Below, one piece after another: positions 55,431 to 64,000 of a stretch of 64,000 nt of DNA (the stretch's first letter is position 1; every line of letters begins with the position of its first letter). The position numbers and the translations under genes are program-made. The stretch comes from Bryum argenteum (Eukaryota > Streptophyta > Bryopsida > Bryales > Bryaceae): positions 10,389,495 through 10,453,494 of the forward strand of contig CM073328.1 in NCBI GenBank assembly GCA_037043015.1, given 5' to 3'. The notes beneath the pieces are model-generated. The model was not told the DNA's origin and ran no database searches. It worked only from the letters and a program-made list of their open reading frames with translations.

Positions 55431-58400
55431 TCAAACACCCGGGAATCGCAAACTCCTAACTACAGACTTTCGTCTCCGTTCGAGGAAGCCCTTGCCTCGA
55501 AGAAGGGAGAAGTTACGGCCGTCTTCGACAACGCGTAATACTAGAGAGACAACCATAGGATGTATTGTGTCATGTCGAATCTCCACCTTGAGTGCGCGTA
55601 TGCGGCCAACAACCTGGTTTAAGTTAGCCACAAAATGCTCCATTAACACGGGGTTCCCAGTGACCTCAACGTACAATGAAAGTATCAGATGCCGGAGTGT
55701 TTTGGCTACATTGAGAACAACAGGATTCCTCTTGACTGGAGTCTGCTTCGACTCGGAGATCGAGGATAGAAGAATGTATGGTGTATCCTTCTCTATGATG
55801 GTAAGTAACACACGCCCCATACCTCTTTCGGCATTACCTGCCTAGCGAGCGCAAAATCTGGCAATTGTTCTTTCCGCAATATCGGGAAGTATCATCAACA
55901 AAACCTTAACCAAATGCTTGCAAATATTACCTCGCGGAGCGCACATGCAATTACAACCGGCCCACTCTTCGTCGGGATTATGAAACACGTACCGAGTGTC
56001 ACGGCTGCTCTGCGATGTCACAAGTGCATAGGTCCTAGGAAATTGATCCAGAGAAACATCGGAGTCGGAAAGGTTGTGTGCCCTTACAAGCGCAAATACG
56101 ACAACATCCTGCATTTTCTTGTTATCCGCAAAACTCATCTCTTTTTGCAATTGCTTATACCTGAAATGGTCGTGGACCTCTTCCGTGAGAGTGGTGATAC
56201 TCCAATCGATGCGGCAACCAACTATCCGAGTTTCTTGGACTTAAGCACAGATTTAAGAAATCCGTAGTATCCTTCTATAGCCACATTAGTGTCTTGGCGA
56301 GCGTAAGGTAAGTTTCTGTACCCTACCACTCAAATGTGGACCTTATTCAACGACTAGACCTTCATGTTTTACCAAAACTCGACCTCCATGGAATACTTGC
56401 GACTAAAGTCGTCAATTCTTGTAGCTGCCCAGGTTTGGGAGCCGGGTCCTGATGGCAAGGTACGATCATACATCATTTCACCAATGTCACATAAAACCGC
56501 AGCACGTGCGTGCGCATCTTTGATTTTGTAACATGTATGTTATTGCCAAGCACGCCGGACATGCCAAAGGCATAGAAATATTGGGACCGTAGGCTAGATC
56601 ATACTGTACACAACACATACCGCTCATTGTCAGCGGCAAATACGATATGTGAATCTAATCATCAATAAAATGAGGACACAATGAGAACCACCTCATATGT
56701 TCGTCATGATGCACAAATCGAAAACATTGTTTAATTGACTGCCTACTAGACCCAACACCCGTAATTGGAAGCACGTACTACATGAGTGATGCACGGAATG
56801 TTAGTTGGTTTGTACATTCACGAAAAAAACTGCATGCTTCAAATTTTTGGAGAGATGCATGGAAATAAGTGCACTTTTTGTATTACCATCGATTGATTTT
56901 GAACACAGTGCGAATGGAATGAAATTGCTCATTGATATGATTATTTTAATTAATAGTGTCTTGTCTAGGTGCTAGAAGTATGAGTTTTTCAATGGTACCT
57001 AAATTCTGGGGCATATAGCAGTTTTAGAGGCAATTAGCAGTTCGGTAACCAACTTCATGGACTGATAAAATGAATAATGGAATTCAGTATGGGGGCAACT
57101 TAAAATTTTAAGATATCTAAACCGGTATTTTTTCGTTTGTTGTGAGTTTATAACAAACTGAGCTGTTGTGTCACAACTATCTTTAAAACGTTGATCTTGC
57201 CGTGAGCGCAGTCGACGATGAATGCAAGAGGCTCCCAACCGGGATTAGCCGTTGTCATCCGGACATTCACGGCACGCATCCATGGAGTGAGGTCCGTCTC
57301 AGCACACCTAGACGTGAGTATCCAAGCCACCGGAATCCCTTGTTGCCACTCGTTAAACACCATGATTGTGTACAACAGGAACTGCGAGGAAAAAATGATA
57401 AACATTAGCAAAGTGTAACAGTGACACATTGTAACACCGAGACATGAAAGGTAATTAAGATAAACTTAGTCCTATAACAATAAGTTTGGAGTAAAGCTAC
57501 CTATAAATCGTAGGAAGATCGAATAAGCAAGTCAAAAACAAAATGCAACCACATCTCAGCCACAACAGATGGCATTGAGATATGATAGACTCCAAGAAGA
57601 CACGATGACTACGTACCTTTTTTTCATTTGTCCCGAATGTGGCGTCTATAGACACACCACCTCCGTGACCATACTTAACCATCATATTTTTCTGCCACGG
57701 AGTTTGTATACCAATAGTAAGCGGCATGTTGACTCCCGTCAAGATGCCCTCCATGGCCTCCGGATCACACAAATTTGTCTCACTGTAATGGAAGACCTTG
57801 TCCATGTTTTTCTGGACCACATGTGTACACTTTGAGCGTCATTTGAGTACAACATCCACGTCTCCTTGGCATGCTTCCGTGCAATGTTTCGAACCTCCTT
57901 CGGGCTAATAAGATTGTTACGAGTCATAACCTTCCCATCAGCCTCCCAAGATCTTAAGAACTTAAGATGTTTCTTCATTATCTGGTGAACAGTGTAGTTC
58001 TCACGCAAGCAATGATCTACAAAATTGATTATCACCGACAATAAGTGAGCCGATAACGCTCCAGGGTCACCAAGCTTCATTCCACCATGAACTACGACGC
58101 CATTATTGTTCACATGCTGATCCTGAAGGACACACAACTCAGCAATGTGCGGTGCATGTAAAAGGATCTTAACCGTAAACCGAGTCTCACATCCCCGCTT
58201 CATAGACATGCCCCACATCTTCCTCGAGTCCCTTGTCTTGACCCCAACAGAGCCCCCATGTAGAGGTACCTTCGTACCGGTGACAATGGGAGGTTCGGAT
58301 GTGGTATCTAGAATATCATTTAGAAACTAGTCAGCGTCCATGAATCCACTTTGTAACACCAGCACACGCCTAATGCAACACTCCAAAAGACATAACACAG

Positions 58401-59719
58401 GTTGTGATAGTAGGAATGCCATACAAAACATTTCGTAATATTTGATAAGATGAAAATACCTGCGTTTGCCTCATTGTTAGGTGAGGTGGCAGTAGGGAGC
58501 GAAGTGAGGTCGTCCTTGTTCACATTTAGCATTTGAGGAACCCAGAATGTGGCACCTGCATATAACAGGGGCACTCATGATGTGAGAATGACAATATTAC
58601 AGTGACACTGTATTATTAATAATCAAAATGGGCGGTTATGATGAAATACTACAGAACCAAGTCTAGCACTGTAATTGAAGATGTGGAAAAATTGTAAGCA
58701 TTCTCACCATTACCAAACTCTGCGGAATTAGAGAACTCAGGGTCCTCGTTAAGGTCAGGAATAGTGTCAATGATGTCTAAATCCTTTTCATCAACATGAA
58801 TGGCACATTCCCCATTCTCTAGCGATCCTCCTTGACAATGGACCGCATCGAGCTTCATCCAAGGGGAGAACGCAAGTTGTGAGGTATGCGTGATACGGGG
58901 AGAATCATGAAGAACCCACCCAAGTTTCTTGCAGATCAATTTCTTTTTGGTCACAAGAATTCCATCAACAACACTCCCATTCGATGTACTTTTCAAAACT
59001 CTCCTACGTGATGGTTTGGGAGGATCTATAAGAGTCACACACGCAGGGACTGCGTTGCAATCGATGTTGTTTGGTGGGTGTGGTTTGGGCTTGAATTTCC
59101 GCGGGCCTTTTCGTGCAACTCACTCCTGCTTGGCAAGAGATGATCAATTTTTTTCTAGCGCTGGGGAGGAGATCCGGTGTGATAGTTTTAACAGTACCGC
59201 CGGAGTAGTCCTGTGGACCATATTCGCAATGCCACCTGCAAAGACATCATAACATTTTAAGTATTGGTAAACCATGAACATGAACAATGTTCTAAGCATT
59301 TTAGTTCTTATCATTTTCATACAGTAAACCATGCATGAACAATGAAAGTGTATGGAATTCCAGAAATTACTTCAAACAACTAATATTGTCCGGCCAATTC
59401 AAACGTAATCCTAAAGAGGTTGACTTTTGTCATCCGGTGCTGAATACTGTCACGCATTGCTGCTCACTGTGAAATACTGCTGTAGTCGCACTTATAAGAA
59501 ATAGACCCAATCTTCTGATAGAATGACTCTACTTATAAAATATCGAAATGGTCCATGAACCGAAGTTCCCTGATCTTGAAAAATACAACGATGTACGGGC
59601 GCCCTCCCTTGCATCCTCTGGGCGCTTGTGGTTCTCTTAAGTCTCACGGTAAACGCATTGTGTCCCCTCGCTACCATTTTGAATCCAGCGATGAAATCTT
59701 CTATCCTCTTTGCAGACAC
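55431..59719 (-). pseudogene. MULE transposase with SWIM finger, FAR1-like layout, partly decayed
   Basis: From the 5' end on the minus strand: 59719-59570 encodes FIAGFKMVARGHNAFTVRLKR and APVHRCIFQDQG, like the FAR1-type N-terminal DNA-binding domain. 59038-58680 is an acidic linker (DIIDTIPDLNEDPE). 58218-57740 reads RGCETRFTVKILLH...HGG and KHLKFLRSWEADG. 57660-57600 reads GGVSIDATFGTNEKK with the first catalytic Asp and a GTACGT donor. About 57385-57190 reads FLLYTIMVFNEWQQGIPVAWILTSR and FIVDCAHGK with the second Asp. About 56540-56370 reads RTLPSGPGSQTW; 56310-56230 reads LPYARQDTNVAIEGYYGFLKS; 55990-55900 has the SWIM finger CNCMC...CKH. Stops near 56365 and a shift near 56235 argue against function. 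Confidence 0.75.
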
Positions 59720-59899
59720 ATAACAATATCAAACTTCGTGATCCTTACCATGTTTCCCACGACGTGCCCTATGTTCCTTGTTCCATTGGAGATTAGTCAC
59801 CCCAGATGGACCCTCTTTGAGATCTTTGACCAACGACTATATGGGAGCCAAAATCTTAGCCTCCGCATTACTGAGCTTGACTCGGACATGACTCTCTAG

Positions 59900-60465
59900 T
59901 GAGTGCACCACCGAAGCAAAATGGGGGGTCTGAGAAACCATGGCATCAACAACATCGAACATGACGGAAGAGACAACTGTATCACACACATAGAACATCA
60001 TTCAATTGAAACATGTGTCACGTAGTTTTGAAGTGGTAAGTTTCAGCAGATGTGAAATTGTGACATCAGATCTGCGCGTAGAGAACTAGGGATGCGGGTT
60101 CTTACGGAGAGATAGCGATTGCAATAGCGATACTCGTTAGACAAGACGTCATATAGTCATGAAGTTGCTCATGGATTTTGTGCCACAACGTGAGTGGGCG
60201 ACAACGAATATCGTGACACACCAATAAAAAATTGTAGAAGACAAGCGTAGAAGGAATTGAGTAAGAATTTCAGTTCACTAGTTAGCAGCGGGGGAGTATA
60301 TGGAGAAGCAGCGTCGTATTCAAAGAGAGTAGATTCGACGGCCACTGACTCAGTCTGTGAGTGCGTAGGCTCGGATCTCCACAAGCAATGCAAAAAGTGA
60401 TTGGTTTTGAATGCGATTGTAAGCGGTGTCTGGTTCAATACAACAGTATTTAGTCCACGGCCGAA
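59900..60465. other. Spacer 5' of the MULE gene
   Basis: Short frames only; probably subterminal MULE sequence. No terminal inverted repeat could be paired by eye. Confidence 0.4.
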
Positions 60466-60980
60466 ATCGTTGGAGATACTCCGGAAGGCTAGAAGACTAG
60501 GCGCATTCGTGACACCGGATTGAGATCTAGCAAAACCTAAAGATTCAGCGATTGGTATTGTGTAAGTAATGGAGTAGTCTCCGGTTCGATGCAACAACAG
60601 AAGTGCAGAAACCCACACCGAGATGTATACGTAGAATTGAGTATAATCGTGCCTCACGTCGTTGGAGTTACTTTGGAGAACTGAAAGACTGGCGCATTTG
60701 TGACAACGGACTGAGATCTAGGGAATTCTAAAGTTCCAGAATGAGTAAGTATTCATATTGAGTATTGAGAAAATGATGGAGTAGTCTCCGGTTCGAATGT
60801 TTGATGCAATTGCAGTAGAGCAGAAGCCCAAACTGAGAAACCGAGATGTGTAGGTGGAATTGAGTATAAACGTTAGACGCTTATATTAGACGCCCTCTAG
60901 ACGCCTGAAATCGTTGGCAATACTCCAAAACACTGCGAGACTGTGTACTTCCGTGACATCGGATTTAGATCTAATACCGG
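60466..60980. repeat. Long tandem repeat, about three copies
   Basis: CGTTGGAGATACTCCGGAAG...GACACCGGATTGAGATCTAG at about 60466 recurs, diverged, at 60658 and 60910 (period about 190-250 bp). GGAGTAGTCTCCGGTTCGA recurs at about 60570 and 60780. Confidence 0.75.
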
Positions 60981-61444
60981 CTCGAGAGTTGTGACACAAC
61001 ATCTAAACCTAGCGTCGCCAGATTTGTGACATATGCATGTGGATGGCATGGGGGCATGGTGGCGCATGGTGGCATGCGGAAAGAGGGCTTCTGGCGGGCG
61101 CAGTGTCCTGGGCGGGCAGGGAATGTTACCTCGTGGTAACTGGAAAGTGGCGGGCGGTAACTGAACCGCGCAATCGCGCTTGCAAGGGGGACCACGCGGG
61201 ACGGGTAAGCGTTCGTAGCAGCTACCAAGGAGGATGGAGGAGGGGTAATGAGCCCCCTACTTTTTTGATGTATAGACATTAAATGCCTAGGAGGAGGCTT
61301 CCAATGGCAACTTGGGGTCGCAGACCTCAAATTTGAATTCAAAATTATCAAAAACGGCCTTGGGAGGTCCCCACGGATTCTAGGGTGCCTCCTAGGTCGC
61401 TGCGACGAACCATTGCCCACGTGGGGCTGTCCCACTACAGGGGA
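60981..61444. other. Spacer upstream of the NTRC minisatellite
   Basis: GC-rich from 61030 to 61260. No convincing ORF or motif. Confidence 0.5.
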
Positions 61445-61684
61445 TATAGTCTTCCCCCATCTAGAGCTTATAGTCTTCCCCCATCTAGAGCTTATAGTCT
61501 TCCCCCATCTAGAGCTTATAGTCTTCCCCCATCTAGAGCTTATAGTCTTCCCCCATCTAGAGCTTATAGTCTTCCCCCATCTAGAGCTTATAGTCTTCCC
61601 CCATCTAGAGCTTATAGTCTTCCCCCATCTAGAGCTTATAGTCTTCCCCCATCTAGAGCTTATAGTCTTCCCCCATCGAGAGCT
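61445..61684 (+). repeat. 24-bp minisatellite, 10 copies, upstream of NTRC
   Basis: Ten near-perfect head-to-tail copies of ATAGTCTTCCCCCATCTAGAGCTT; only the last has a variant (CATCGAG). Because 24 is divisible by 3 it stays open in several frames, but I see no reason to think it is translated. It ends 165 bp before the NTRC start codon, so it is in the promoter or 5' leader. Confidence 0.97.
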
Positions 61685-61849
61685 GCACAGGGTCCCTTTT
61701 TCCTGCTCTCAAAAGCGAGCTTGTCCGCTTTTGTCTCATTCTATTGCTGCCCCGGATAAGGCCCAGCCCCCCAATTAGTCGCTTCCCTGTCCTGCGATGA
61801 TTCTCGCTTCATTTCTCCCCTGCTGAGCTCTCGTCCGTGCTTCGTCGCC

Positions 61850-63940
<2,091 letters not shown>

Positions 63941-64000
63941 GTACGTTGATGCACCACCTCTACAACGACGAAATCTAATTGTTGTATCACCGACACATGC

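Noticed and set aside
61385-61778. Repetitive proteins with YSLPPSRA or IVFPHLEL repeats.
   Set aside because: Both frames come from the same 24-bp minisatellite whose length keeps all frames open; no start context or conservation supports translation.

Overview
This is nuclear DNA of a green plant. The right edge carries a spliced, plastid-targeted NADPH-thioredoxin reductase gene (NTRC type), a family confined to plants, algae and cyanobacteria. GT-AG introns are common and most of the window is nested transposons in AT-rich filler. The species cannot be fixed from the sequence; a bryophyte or lycophyte is a guess only.

Layout. (1) 1-4735: gag, aspartic protease, reverse transcriptase and RNase H of a Ty3/gypsy retrotransposon. 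(2) About 4746-27200: a 22.5-kb block lying exactly between RNase H and the integrase, which resumes at 27204. It holds at least six genes or gene remnants: a protein kinase gene, four paralogues sharing an N-terminal domain I do not recognise (one ends in a RING-H2 finger), and a degenerate hAT transposase with a long acidic tail. It also holds eight GC-rich arrays of a near-palindromic 14-17 bp motif (GACCGRCGRTCGCC). Six arrays sit about 140-250 bp upstream of gene starts, often next to a TATA-like box, and two lie at the ends of the block. The kinase gene is split by a young LTR element with a perfect 5-bp target duplication; removing the element restores the frame. (3) 27204-28830: damaged integrase, polypurine tract and probable start of the 3' LTR. 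(4) 28.8-35.3 kb: LTR-like sequence and a degenerate minus-strand Ty3 element interrupted by about 3 kb of AT-rich DNA with a dioxygenase-like fragment. (5) 35.8-48.2 kb: a degenerate piggyBac transposase, unknown ORFs, a spliced coiled-coil gene and several TTAA-CCCCTAAA termini, one pair inverted. (6) 49.4-53.1 kb: remnant multi-exon gene with a C2H2 finger and the second dioxygenase-like copy. (7) 55.4-59.7 kb: minus-strand MULE transposase with SWIM finger. (8) 60.4-64 kb: tandem repeats, a 10 x 24 bp minisatellite and NTRC, which runs off the end.

The best candidate for something undescribed is region 2: a set of unrelated and paralogous genes that share palindromic promoter arrays and travel, or have accumulated, together inside a broken retrotransposon. 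Shared arrays suggest either common transcriptional control or transposase-binding sites. The sequence alone cannot decide between one giant element and several nested small ones.
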